NCBI GenBank assembly: GCA_004009845.1
Contig: RMBW01000015.1
Span: 186,001-250,000, forward strand
Length of the DNA: 64,000 nt
Reading direction: 5' to 3'
Source of the DNA: Davidsoniella eucalypti
Lineage: Eukaryota; Ascomycota; Sordariomycetes; Microascales; Ceratocystidaceae
The number at the start of each line of letters is the position of its first letter. Position 1 is the first letter of the stretch. This document shows, piece by piece, positions 45,590 through 58,100 of the stretch. The position numbers and the translations under genes are program-made. Below the pieces are notes generated by a model. The model saw nothing but the letters and a program-made list of their open reading frames with translations. It did no database searches and was not told where the DNA came from.

Positions 45590-45925
45590 TCAGCGATATG
45601 CCGGCATGCAGTTCGTACAACAGATATGGTCACAGCGATATTCATTGCCGTCACTAACCATGATACAATCACATCGCCCGCCTATATTCCTCCCTTTGCC
45701 ACACCAACAACAACTCCAACAGCGATTGAATGTTTCGTACGGACAGTTTGGCAGCGGACAAGGCGGCGTGTTTCGCTGGCCGTCGTATGGCGGAGGCGGG
45801 CACGGAATGCGCTCAAAGGTCAGGTGTTTGCACGGCTTGCGGCTGGCAGAAGAGCTGTGGTTGCAAAACCGCGTCATGGTGCTGACGTGCTCGCAAGGCA
45901 GCTCGTAGGTGACTTGGACGCACAT
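45590..45925 (-). CDS. Cys-rich putative zinc-binding protein B (111 aa)
   Basis: ATG at 45925, stop at 45590-45592, no intron needed. 111 aa with 19 Cys: MCVQVTYELPCEHVSTMTRFC, KPCKHLTFERIPC, CPLPNC, the core NRCWSCCWCG, then GGRCDC and CDHICCTNC just before the C-terminus. It aligns with A and C over the whole length at the Cys/His positions. It is the minimal family member, being little more than the Cys-rich domain. Lack of a signal peptide argues against a secreted Cys-rich effector; zinc binding in the cytosol or nucleus is more likely. A 16-nt C tract lies 50 nt upstream of the start on the coding strand. Function unknown. Confidence 0.72.
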   Translation of the reverse strand: MCVQVTYELPCEHVSTMTRFCNHSSSASRKPCKHLTFERIPCPPPPYDGQRNTPPCPLPNCPYETFNRCWSCCWCGKGRNIGGRCDCIMVSDGNEYRCDHICCTNCMPAYR

Positions 45926-45974
45926 GGTTTCCAGCGGGTTATGCTACTTTGGCTACTTTCGGTACAAGTGATGA

Positions 45975-45990
45975 GGGGGGGGGGGGGGGG
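45975..45990. repeat. G16 homopolymer in the 5' leader of Cys-rich gene B
   Basis: Sixteen G on plus (C16 on the coding strand of gene B), 50-65 nt upstream of its ATG. Confidence 0.95.
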
Positions 45991-47040
45991 CAACTAGAAG
46001 CACTAGAGCAGGTTTGGGTTGACAGGGGTCCGTCCGTCTGTTCGGCTGGTAGCGGGCAAATAAGAACAAGCAGAAGAGATACCTAGTGGAAGAATGGTAT
46101 CTGACTGCCCTATTATAGCGAGAGATATAGAGAGAAAATGAGAGGACGTCTCGGTGGTGTCGAAGAGAGCTAACTGCCTGGAACTGCCGTATTTAGATAT
46201 AAATACCGACTAAAGGCAAAGTATATGTCAAATGCAGCTGTAGCACTGGAAAGCTAGACAGGGCAAGACAGGATAAGGCGTAAACACAGAGTAGCACGAT
46301 ATAAGCTGAAATTACTGATGATGGTTAGGACGACGACGCGGGACAACAAGAGACACGCCCGAGACGAGACGGAGAATCCAGAATAACAAAGATAGAGAAA
46401 GGCACGTAGGAAAGGACAGACAAAGAACTATAGCAGAAAAGGGAATACAAAAGGACTGGATAGAAAAGAAGAAAGGGCCACTCGGAACGTCAGCTTGAAG
46501 CTTGGATAAGAGAGACAAACAAACAAGTCCTGAGGTTCCTTGCTAGGAATGAGAAGGAAGCGAACGAACAAAAAGAACGGCGGGGGAATCCGTATTATAA
46601 AAAGCAAATAAAGAAAAGACAGGACGGGAGCCAGAAACAGCTTCTAAAGAACAGGAAGCAAGGAAGAAAAAAAAAGAGATATAATGCCCAAAGAAGCCAA
46701 AACGTCACTTCGACCTTGGACAACAAGGTGTTAGTCTCTCGTTCGGTTGTTTTTCTTTTCTTCTTTTATTAATCATGGGCCAGGGAAACAGAGGGCGTGT
46801 GGAAATACATGATAGAAACTCCAGCTAGCAGTGACATGTAACAAATAGAAAGGAAAAGAAAAAGAAAGCCCGGCTTCGGTTCTTTTCTCGTCCCCCTCGC
46901 TCTATCTTTGGTGGGTGTTGTTGTTCGTCTGGTCTCTCGACGGATTGGTCGTACTTACTTGTTAGAAAGACACCCTGCTCTTCGATCCGAGCTTGGTGTT
47001 GCCGGCTGGATAGTAGTAGCCCTTTCTTAGCAAAAAGAAA

Positions 47041-47085
47041 TATGTCTTTTTTTTTTCTTTTTTTTCTTTTTTTTCTTTTTTGTGG
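47041..47085. repeat. T-rich (T8-10 C)n microsatellite
   Basis: Runs of T interrupted by C at near-regular spacing (TTTTTTTTTTCTTTTTTTTC-like). Confidence 0.85.
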
Positions 47086-50000
47086 TGGTCAAGTAGAGTA
47101 CAAGGTTCCTTCAGCAGGTTGTATGATCTGCCTTCTTCTGCTACCGGTCCGGGTTCTATGTCAACCCAGATGTAGTGCAAATTAACCCCTGGACACACCT
47201 CCTAGGTTTTGGGCTAGGCGTCGTGTCGTGTCGTCGTCAACCTAACGAGCGATGTATTTGTCTTGTTCTCTGCTTCTGTATGTCTTTTATCACACAGTCG
47301 CAATCCACTTGGTTTCTTCTAGAAAGAAAGACGGCTGATGTTTGTTGGGTTACTTTAGCTGGTTCGTGACGGGACAAGATGAGACGAGGTTTTTTTTTAT
47401 GGAGGGGGAGGGGCCCGGTCGCAAGTTGCCAGTGTGGCTTGGATTGTGTGAGAAGCAGCCTAGGCAGATGATGGGTAAAAAAGAACGTACAAGTAGAGGC
47501 AGCAGCACTAAGTCAAGAAAACACGGTGCCCCGGATAAGGCTCGTGCCGTGAAGCCGGTGTAAAAGGGTACAAGATCGTGAGAAGCTATATTCTTACGGT
47601 GGCCTTTGAGATTTGAAAAGCCCGCTGAAAACTAGGCTTGGAAAGACAGATAATAGCAAAGGCTTGTCTGCCTACGGCTGGCAAGATACAGGTTCGTCGT
47701 TACTGGGAAGGACCCTGACGCCCTAGTTAGCTTCTTTTTTTCGGTTGTTTTTCGTTAGTTGCAGAACAAGCGAGGCTCTTTCACTATTGGTACTGGCTTT
47801 AGTTCGTCCAGCTCGTTAGCATGGTAGGACTTTAATCTGGCCTGGCCTGGTGCAACGACAGCACAGAGAAACTAATATCACAAGAGCAGGCCATGCCCGC
47901 AGCACCAGATACCGGCAGTCCAGATCGATCGAGACTGCTGCTATCGTGGTGCTTGCTCCTCTCGTCCAAGTATCACAGCCAGTACTCGACGGTCAAAGGC
48001 ATTCAACGCCCAAGTCTAGCAGAATCTGGCGCAGGGGTCACGGAAGGCCAAGGCAATAGCAGGGGGCGTGCCCTTTCTTTTGAACAAGAGAACCCAAGAG
48101 GGGGGGTGCAATGAAACCTATTCTCTAGGAACCACCCAGGCCATAGAAGCTTGTCTCGAACGCTACTGCCGCATCCATTGGAGCCCTCCAACGCAATGGA
48201 ACCATCGCCAAGTCGGAGCATTGATGTTCTAGGCAGCTCAAGCAACACTTGCTGTCTTTTTAGAGTCTTTTTTCTTCCACCCAGAGTCTACTTCTCTTGG
48301 ATATAGGCCAAACCCTAGCAGCTTCAAAGAGTCTCATTGCGGCGGTGGCAGCACTGAACATTTGTCAACGCAAGAATAGCAATATTAAGGCACGGACAAC
48401 GAACAGGCGTCCCATCTTAGAAATCTTCTCCTGTTCTAGAACCAGATCACGCAAAGCCAGGCCATCCGTAGCCGGTAATTCCAGTTGAAGAGCGGGGACA
48501 CGGACGAGGTGAGGCCATGAGATTGTGCAAGCGAGGGACATGTAGACAGGAATAGAGAAAGTGTGTAGTAGTCACTTTGTGTAGTAGTCACTTTGTAAAA
48601 AACAGCCATTTTGCTGAACAGCTTTCTCCGGTCTATATGGCAAGTGTTCGCATGAAACAAGCCAGAAATACATATACCATCGTCGAACTACTACAGCGTA
48701 TGGATCAGGCGAGAGAATGGCTAGAGGGGAGGGAGGGGGGTATGGCTTCTTCCGTCTTCTTTTTTCTGTACGGCCGGTGCACATCACGTCAAGATCAAGA
48801 TCACAATAGTGCCAGAATCTACGCCACATATGACGGGCAATAGAACGTGTGCCAAGTGAGGCTGACTGGCCAGTATATCACGCTGTTCAACCACTTGGTC
48901 TCCAGCTAATAATAGGACAAGAAGGCGGCAACAAAACAGAACAGAAAACACTGGATGGGCTCGCCTATTCTTTTCTCGTCGTCTTTTCAGACCGGATCAG
49001 GCGTTCATCGGCTAGAATGGGCTATTCTAGCATGTTCTCTATTTTCATATCCCTTGTGATGTGTAAATATCTCGTCTGGGGCTTTTGCTTCGTTGTTCTT
49101 CTCTCGTTTGGAATATAAAAACGGTGCAGTGTTCATCATAGCGTGTAGTACATCTATATCCAGATATACACGGCGATCATATAGCTGGCTAAGAGTAGAG
49201 GGATTGTGATGTCATGCTTAGGGTCGTATACACATATATGATGTAGTATGGGGGAGGGAGGGGTCTATCATGCCTAGCTTGTAAAACCAAAAAAAGAAAA
49301 AGGAAATAGGTGCCATTCGACGGCCAGAACAGATGTTTGATGGGATGATTTGTTTGAGGCAAGAAAGAACCAGAAGGGGCACTTACAAAACGACAACAGC
49401 TAGCTTTGCTCGAGATTCTTTCTGGGCCAACTCAGATACAGCTTTTGCTTGTGATATCAAACTCGACAGCCGCAGCACGTTCAGCGTTGGTTTTAAGGCG
49501 AGCTGTCTGTGTCTGTGTTATTTCCAAGCAGGCACTTCGGGATTCAAGATTGCAGATTTGAGATGCAGGTACGTGCATATAATATGCAGCTTGTCAAAGT
49601 CAACGTCGTATTTGCAAAGGTTTGCCCTAGTCAAGGGAAAATACAAGGGGTCGAGCGGCTGTAAGAGGGAGGGCGAGCTTTTGTCTAATGTAGTGTAAGT
49701 GGAAGAGCCGACTTACAGGCCAGAAAAAAAAGAAAAGAAAAAAAGAGTAAAATAATCACACACAGAAGACAGATATTCCTTGGGTTTAGCTAGGACATAC
49801 GAGAGCAATATCCGGCAGTCAGCCAGAGTTATATAGCATCTCGCTGTTAAGCAGGTCTGGTATATCTCGTCCATATTGCGAGTGCTCTTTCCGCCGTATA
49901 ATCAGCGCTGTCCGCGGCTGTCTGGCCTCGCCTCTTTTGGTGGAAGTTTTCTTTTTACAGAAAAAGCCCGGAATGAAGCCTTTTCTTTTCCCAGAGGTCG

Positions 50001-50794
50001 TTCTCCGTAATTGAGAAACCTCGACTAGAAAGCCCTGTCACAGACTTGAATTTGTACAGGAAACACGCCGGCTGGGCGTCTCTCTAGGCGTCAGAACCCA
50101 AATATTCCGCTTGGTACGACTACGTACTTGAATGAAAGCATCTTGTTTTTCTGCTCCTTCTCTCACTCGTGGCTAGGCTCTCTCTCGACATCCATGCGGC
50201 CGAAAGACATCGTACTATGGCGACGGCCTAGTCAGACCTCCAGGCCTCGAAACAGCGGAACATAGCCCGAGCCTAAGCTACACAAACGGTTCCTGATAGC
50301 TATTGATCAGTATTTACTATCACTTGCCGTTGGATCTTTTCTCCCTTGTCACAATCTAGAATCCATTGTTATCACACCGGAGAAAATACGCGGCTGCTTA
50401 CTTCGCCGGAGCGAGCCGTTCGTCGACAGGTTGGATATGTCCAGGCTAATAGAGACATCATTTTCGCTTCTCGGCGACTCACGGAAGCCTTTTCCTCCCA
50501 CTATTCTCTTTCTTAATACTTGTTTGTATACGACAAGGCATTTTCTTCTTACGATAGCACACTAAAAACACATAACAAGTCCTCGTCTTGACGTAGCACT
50601 CAGAAGTGTGCATTCTATAAAAATGCCTGTAAAAGTCTGGTACCAGAATATCAAGACTTCTGTCGTTAAACACAAGATCTCGCTTGTGAGCTTTCGTCAT
50701 CGCCGAGCTTAGATAGAAGGGTTCGATCTTAAATTACGACTATTTCATGTACGGCTACCGCTACATCACAGGCTGAGCTTGAGCCAGGCGAGTT

Positions 50795-50851
50795 TTCTCG
50801 TCTCTGAGATCAGATCTCGCTCTCTTTCTCGTCTCTTAGATCAGATCTCGC
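50795..50851. repeat. 26-bp direct repeat with internal palindrome
   Basis: TTCTCGTCTC[T]GAGATCAG-type unit at 50795-50820 and again at 50826-50851, differing at one base (G versus T before AGATCAG). Each copy contains AGATCAGATCT-like symmetry. Spacing 5 bp. Confidence 0.85.
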
Positions 50852-53576
50852 GACCAACATCCCGTTCTCGGCTTACCCTTGGCTTCTTATCCATGGACAC
50901 CGGCTAATCTGTCAACCCTACCCGGCCTACTGTAGCTTCTGGACAGTGATATCTCAGAAGTCTGTACATACAGCACATGTAAACGCCCTATTTCTCGTTT
51001 AGCCTTCTTTTTGCTTTGTCATGTATGTGTTTAGCCTTTTTCTTTTCTTTTCTGTAGTCAAAACGATCCTGGATATCTTGTAGCCCCAAACTCTGTTCAA
51101 GCTAGCGTGAAACCTAGCGAGAAAAAAAAGAAATGTCTTTACTTGACAGCTTACAGCTTGCTACACATACCAAATTCTCGGAAGATTTGTATTTGTTTTC
51201 CTTTTTTCGTGCTCTTCTCTATCCAGGGGGGGGAGAGACTCAAGCATACATGACATGCAGTAGTACTTAGGCGAGAAAAAGAAAACAAGGTACAAATATA
51301 GCGTGATAAACCGCCTACCATCAAATTCTTGTGGAGTCACGGAACTTGGTCAAGCCGGCCTGTACCATTATGGATTGCTTGGCTGAAGTAGAAGAACGAA
51401 TTGTCCAGCTAACTAGTCTTTGGAATACAGAAAATACGGATCAAGAGAGAAGCCGAAGCCGAGAAAGTCTAAAATATTATGCTCACCACAGCCGAATCTC
51501 CAAACGGAACTCTCGTTTTCCGAAGCTAGTCTTAGCTTAGGGCAGCAATTTGATTTGCGATTTTGTTGTTTCTGGCTTATTTCGCTCACAAGGCGACTAT
51601 CGGATCAAACGCAAATATAAAAAAACATCTAAATTTATATAAACAAAATCTATATTATATAAAGAGTTGTCCAGGAACGATAGTGTTTTGGTATGCACGA
51701 TAAGAGAAAACTATCGTACACCGCCTTTCATATTTGGCACACCGCTTCCGTGAAAAAAGAGAACGAAGCCTGAGCACACCCCTACTTTTGATATTTTGAA
51801 GAATATTTTGAAGTTAAATAGACTGAACCAACTGAAAAAAATCACAAACTTACAATCCACGAACCATAGCACTGGGGATCTGAGGAACTTGACTGCCAGT
51901 ATCGAGCAGCTCCTAGAAAATATATATTTGTCTTATAGGCAGCAAGTAGCAGACCAAAGAGTGAAACCAAAAAGTACTCATTACTCTTCGGCATGGTTAG
52001 GTCCCTTAATCGTGAGGCACAATTGTACCTTCTTACAACGCAACATAAACAAGTTCTTCTCTCAAGATACTTTAAACCGCAACAAATATCCAATCATGTA
52101 ATATTCTGCACTTCTATTCTTTTGGATCTCCATTAAGGTTGTCAAGCCCGCTATATTAGGGTTTAAAGCCAGTCGTAGGGTCAGACCCACAACTCTACAA
52201 ACATGTTGTCATCTAAAACTACACATGAGACGCCGTTAGAAGCACACGACACAGCATTTAGAAAGAAAACAAATGTTAAAGGCCCATGATATTCTACATT
52301 CTTCAAGAGTTTCCTAAATCAATCAGAATTCAATTGTCAAATATTTCTTTTTTTCTGGGCGATGCAAGATTAAGGGGCAGTTTTTCCAACAAAAACCGGC
52401 AGAAAAAGTAAGTACGAAATCCCGGGATTCATTTCCTCATTGGGACAAAATAGTTTTCTCTATTGTGCGCATACCAGATTATAAGTACTCTATATAAACT
52501 TAGAACTCTTATTGCCATTATATATGGTAAGCATAATTGGTTAGGCGTACAGGGATTGTCGATGTATTATGTAAACGGCACGTTATCCGTCAGAGCCGTT
52601 TTGCCTGTCTTTCTAACAGGCGTGATTTCATCTGACAGTCCGAGAGCCAACAGAAAAGAATACAAGTGACATGAACAAGAAACCTGCTAGGAATAGTCCA
52701 TATAAACCTTTTAGTGCGGTCTTTTTCTTCCCGTAGTATTTGCTTGATAAAGAACATCAAGACTTACCTTTGCCTAGCACTAGTAATATTGCTTAAAATT
52801 ATGTCCTCACACATACCCGATGTCGCACCGTCTATCCAGCGTATTTAATCTTATTAAAGATTAGGCTATGGCTGTCAAGCTGTGACACGGTCCAAGGGCC
52901 AGTCTATTCTTGTCCAAGGTTATATACACATAAAGAGAAAAAATGCGTGGATAAGAAAAACAAATCTGCCATACTCTGCCGCTCGCCTTACGCACTACGT
53001 CAAAATCTTGGCCTGGCATACGTGAGAGATAGTCGGCTCCTACGCCCGGTTTTCTGTCCCTTGGTATGTATCTTGTCCATGCGTCGCGGCCTGCATTATA
53101 ATGTACATCGTGCAAGATATCATGTGTATTTGCTGGCTGGAACTGGCGTTTACTTTCTCCTGGCGTAAAGCCCCAAAAAAGGCTGCCGATACAGGCCAAT
53201 GCGCCTCTATATGAGGAGGGGGCGATAAACGGAATCTCTTGATATACGGATGCGAGTAGCGATTGCGAGCTACAAGAAACAGGAAAACAGAGAGGTGTTA
53301 GTAGGACATAACAGGGGAACCAGGCTGCTTTCCTGGAGAACTCAAGGCGGCCAGCCTAATCGCAAAAGCCACATAATGCAAGTCTCTTGACTTCATACCC
53401 GGCGTATGATTAGTCTATCGAAGATGTCGATTACGCCGTACGACGCATCATCTGCATTGTGCGGCTGTTTGTGGCAGCTGTGCTTATTGCACTCTATTTC
53501 TTATCTTATTTATTGTTTTTTTGTGGTGTAATATTCACCACCAAATGGCTTCACATAATGGGCGGATGTAAATTGT

Positions 53577-53630
53577 AAAAAAAAGCCAAAAAGAAAAAAA
53601 GAAAAAAAGAAAAAAAGAAAAAAAGAGCAA
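53577..53630. repeat. (A7-8 G)n microsatellite
   Basis: At least five repeats of AAAAAAAG-like units. Confidence 0.9.
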
Positions 53631-54762
53631 GAATACGCCGTTTCTCCTCCTGGCAGAACAAATCCTCTTAAGAATAGAAGTTTGAGCCGATATGCGAGCG
53701 TTCAAAACTAAACGATCCGTTTCCAACGCCACTGGCTATATTCCGCGCTTCTATGCCCAAAATAATCGTGCTTCTCATCCGAAGTCAGAGATAGATGATC
53801 TTCCGTATGTTGTACTGTCCATTTCGACTATTTTTCTTCTTTCGTTCGTGCTTGATGTTCTACTCTTTCTACATAGACGCATTGCGTGTCAAAACAAAAG
53901 AACTGTCTTAAGTTATCTTTGATATTATGTTCACAACCTGGATCTGCCTAACGAACCATTACTAGGTATTAATGAAAGAAATACTATCATGTGTTTTTTT
54001 TAATTCCTTTATGCCTCTTCCTAGTTATGGGTAAACCCTTATCAAGTTCTCCTTTGTATTTGACTCATACAAATGCAAGATCGTCAATTACTTCTAATGT
54101 GATGATCAAAGCCTGCTATTTTTCTCAGCATCCCCCTATTCTTCCTGAACCGCTGGTCTAGTTTTCTGTGCCTCAAATCATGGCTATTCTGATGATTTGT
54201 ATTATCGTTCTTTTAACTCTGCTTTTATCCCTCCTTACTTGGTATTATTACAGTTCGCTGCATTATCCCGCACGTTTCAAGACAATGAACTATACGCGTT
54301 TACGTTAATAACACGTCTTTTTATTTTGGATGAAGATAGCGATCCTTTTATTGCGTCAAAAACTTTCTATCCTGAGGCATGATGTTTTGCTGATCAACAG
54401 TCCATAATAGAGAAAATAGTAGCTTTTATCATGACGCTCAAACAGGGTCAAAATTATAACTATTTGTAGTCAGGCGTTGTTTGAGAGTTTTAGGGTGGCA
54501 TTAGGGTTACACTTACACGCCATTATACTTTCCTAATTTGGAGCCGTCGACGTGAGTTACAGAGAGAAGAAGAAAAACCAATGTTGAATGAAAACAGCAC
54601 CACCAACTCTATATTCAGCTACCTATTCATTGATAACTCATGGCTCTATTTTTGAAATGCCTTATGACCTTGAAGCATGCTTGACTTTCCTGCGAAATTT
54701 ACGCCATCCTTACTCACTGGACAACTGTATCCGTATCCAGATGTGATGGACGTCGCTTGGCT

Positions 54763-55185
54763 TCACTTCATAGTCTGCGGTGGCCTCATGTCACCAGAGC
54801 CCGAGTCGTGCCGGCAGTTAGAACAGACTGAATGGTAGCAAAACGTGTCCGGGCACTTCTTCATACGGTGACGGCACCAGCTACAGGTATTGTTACCGAG
54901 GCCACACTGACAGCAGATCCATCTACCCCGAAGTTCCTCCAGGCGGCACAGGCCAGACAAGCAAGCGGCGGAATAGACACACTGGCTGGTTTGGCACGGA
55001 TTCATCGACGAAGTCAGTGGAAGCGGTATCGTCGGGTCAAGGTATGTGTGCAGACACGGAACCCATGTGTTAGGTGTCGTTGGTGAGCAAGTCGCAAGGT
55101 GGCAGAACTGATAGTGAATGCTGAGATCTATGGGCCGTGTGCATGAAGGAAGGTGGTGTTCGTGGAGTAAATAACGCATGCACAT
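54763..55185 (-). CDS. Cys-rich putative zinc-binding protein C (140 aa)
   Basis: The ATG at 55185 begins MCMRYLL, the Met-Cys start shared with A and B. The open frame extends upstream to 55416, but that part is low-complexity (KKKKKK) and unlike the family, so the internal ATG is preferred. 140 aa: LPSCTRP, HYQFCHLATC, WVPCLHTYL, MNPCQTSQC, AACLSGLC, then the core GRWICCQCG, NTCSWC, and KCPDTFCYHSVCSNCRHD near the end. The W-x-C-C-x-C-G and C-x-x-x-x-C-x-H-x-x-C-x-x-C patterns match A and B; its N-terminal half is longer with extra Cys. No signal peptide. Function unknown. Confidence 0.7.
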   Translation of the reverse strand: MCMRYLLHEHHLPSCTRPIDLSIHYQFCHLATCSPTTPNTWVPCLHTYLDPTIPLPLTSSMNPCQTSQCVYSAACLSGLCRLEELRGRWICCQCGLGNNTCSWCRHRMKKCPDTFCYHSVCSNCRHDSGSGDMRPPQTMK

Positions 55186-58100
55186 GGCAACAGTCTTTGG
55201 GCCGTCAGGCTTTTTTTTTTTCTTTTTTTCGTTTCTGTGGTTCTTATTTATTGTATCTTCAGCTGAGTTGGTCCGCGCTAAGCGAAACAATGAGGGCGAG
55301 TAAGAACTTGGTAGACGATACTGGGATTTCCGCAAGGCCTGCTCATTCCGGAGAAAAAAAAAAGAAGCAGTGGTAGCTGTAGGGCAGATACGCGGCAAGC
55401 TCAAGCACAGATGCAATAGAACACAAACACTACGGCAATGACAAATATGTGTTTTAGAAGAAATCGAAGTTGCCGTACACTATTCGCGTTCGGCTATTGA
55501 GGAGAATGGGGTGCCTTGTTCCGGGTATCAAGGTTTGATTTCCCGTTGCAAGGGATATCCTTTTTGTGTGACACTAGAAAAAGTAGGCGAGGTTTAGAGT
55601 GCTGAAAGTGCTGGAAAACCCTGGTTTAAGAAACTCCAAGGTCGTGGCAAAACTGAACAGATACCAAAGACGCTCACGACAAGACGATGGATCGGAGATA
55701 TCTTACATGCAAAAAACTCAAGCAAGAACAGGATGCCATCTATCAACGAGCCTCCTGGCTTTGTGGGACGGATCAAAGCGAGGTTAAGCGAAGAAAAGCG
55801 AGCTGGACGATGGAAAGCCAGTGGGAATGAGTGAAGTGTGGATTGTGGCAGTGCCTGTACTAAGAACAGGCAGCACGGTCACCGTGGGAAGAGAGAGTGG
55901 AAGATGGAAAATGATTTTATTCCGACGATGGGAAAACGGGTTGCCAGGTTTATGAACAAAACTAGCTGGGCATATATTACATTCTTTTCTCTTAGTTATC
56001 AGGCGGTGTAAGATGGCAAAGCCGAGAAGAAGAGAGAAGTAAGCAGGGTGAAGAAGGAGAAGAAGAGTTGGAAAGAATAATAGAAATGGGCACATGGGAA
56101 TGGGGCGGCAAATCTGAGCTGACCATGACACGGCACGTACATGGCATACATGAATAGGATGTGGTACGTAGATATAACGTCTCGAAGGACCTAGAACATT
56201 GTTGTCTAATGTTAACGGCACAAGACCGAAGACCTGATACAGCCCTCGCACGATGAAGGTGAAAGCAGGTGTATAAGATCATGCTAACATATGATCAAAG
56301 CTAACGAGAAGAAAAAAACTGGTGCTTGTGCTCTCTTCGGCCACTGCAGGTAGACCGGGTATATTCACATGGGTGAGCTGTCTTGGGCATCTAGCCAATC
56401 AAGACAAGTAGTTCGGATACATAAAGCAATTCTGAAGAACCGAAGTATGTAGACACTATGGATGATCGCCGTTAAGCGAATTGTCGTTCCTTCTATCCAG
56501 TCATATCAAGTCCTACTACTATTGCCAGCCTAGTCTAATGTCATCAAGAAAGATCTCTTTGAGACATTCCATAACACTATCTTTGCCAAGCCTGTCTAAT
56601 CTATCTTCGATGCACAATACAGATCATATGAAGGAGTGTGCAAGATGTTGAAAGGTTTCAATGTGACATTATCATATAACACCATCACCCAACCCCATCA
56701 CTGCTATTTTTATAGACATAACGCCAACTATGGTTGGAAAGGTTGGAAACAGAGCGTTGCAGGGGCCATTCATACCGATGGTCACCATTAGAACATAAAG
56801 ACCAGTTGATGAAACTAATTTTGCTTCTAACTCTGTGTTATTCTGGGAATAGCCTTCCCGCTATCTATTGCCTGAATAGCATTCAAAGTCAGGGTACACG
56901 AGACTATATCTACGTAGGGCAAGTCGAGGCTATTACCACCTAATGAAAAGCGAGATACATTATCAGCCTCTCTTTAAGAAGACACTAATGAAGCAATGCA
57001 GTCTCTCGGGACCGCTGCTAAGTGTATACACTAACATGGTGGCTGCAGAAACAGGCTTGATGTAGCGAAAACGACAATATTATCATACAACCCAAAAACC
57101 ACGAAAACTCACTTACACAGAAACAGGTTTCTCTTCAGGTTAAAAGATAGTTGCTTCACATATCGAATCCTCTCCTCTTATACAAAGCGCGCCACAAAAC
57201 GCCGAATATGTGATAAAGCGGTAATGGTGTGCGTCCATCTCACTTCGCGAGTAGCAAAAAAAACGACAGGAAGAAGTCAGATGGGAAAAGGGAGGGGGGG
57301 GGACTATCGACATGCATGATCAAGTGCTTAGTGCGCCTCACCAAAGCCTGATGCTATGAGACAAAAGACAGGCGATGGTCATACCAACTCGAGTATCTTT
57401 AGCTACTGCTAACGCCGTGTAAGGTGGGCTAGTGTCACAGATAGGCCAAAACTATTTCTGATGCGAGTCCATGCATGGAGACTTCAAATGTTGTCCGGGG
57501 ACATGTTGGAAGTGATACTCGAGGGCTGCTATCTTGTCTCGATTGCATGTATCTCGTCTACTCCAACTTCTTGGCCTGGACTTTGCATGTTCTTTTTTCT
57601 ACGTGTTTGTTTGTACCACCCAGATCAGCGCATATATTTCGGAGACTCGAATGTATGTTATAGTCTTATATGTAAATGCACACTAGCCGCGGGACACAAC
57701 ATGTTCAGTCGGTAACTTCAGTGTCCCAATCCCTTATCAATATCTCTCGCTAGGCCTGCGTTTTCGCTCGCTGTCTCGGCGTACATTGTGGTATTAGCAG
57801 ATTCAATTATGGTATAGACATATATGGTGGACTCTGTAAGATCGCTTGAGGCTTGCACTATCGGCTAATCTTTAGAAGTGCATTGAGCAGATATAAGCAC
57901 ATAAACGAATGTCAGGCCCGTGGCTAAACAATAAGACGGCAGCTTTTTCTTCATAGTCGTAAAATATGCCTATAATCACTTGATGGGTCACTACACTAGA
58001 TGTATTCGATCGTAGGTGCGGAAGGATTTGCTTCGATGTTGCACAGATACATACATGCCACCCACCCACTAAGAACCAATCGTCATATACAAGCTACAGA

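Larger units (their letters stand above)
45991..54762. other. 8.8 kb non-coding between Cys-rich genes B and C
   Basis: The largest gene-free stretch. It holds T/C-rich tracts (47041-47085), an A7-8G microsatellite (53577-53630), a direct repeat (50795-50851), a possible 5S-like remnant near 49795 and only short, family-less frames. Purine-rich plus strand at 46300-46720. No transposon ORF recognised. Confidence 0.5.

Noticed and set aside
55186..55416. Upstream extension of Cys-rich gene C
   Set aside because: The extra 77 residues include a Lys run and are unlike A and B; the Met-Cys start at 55185 is shared by the family.
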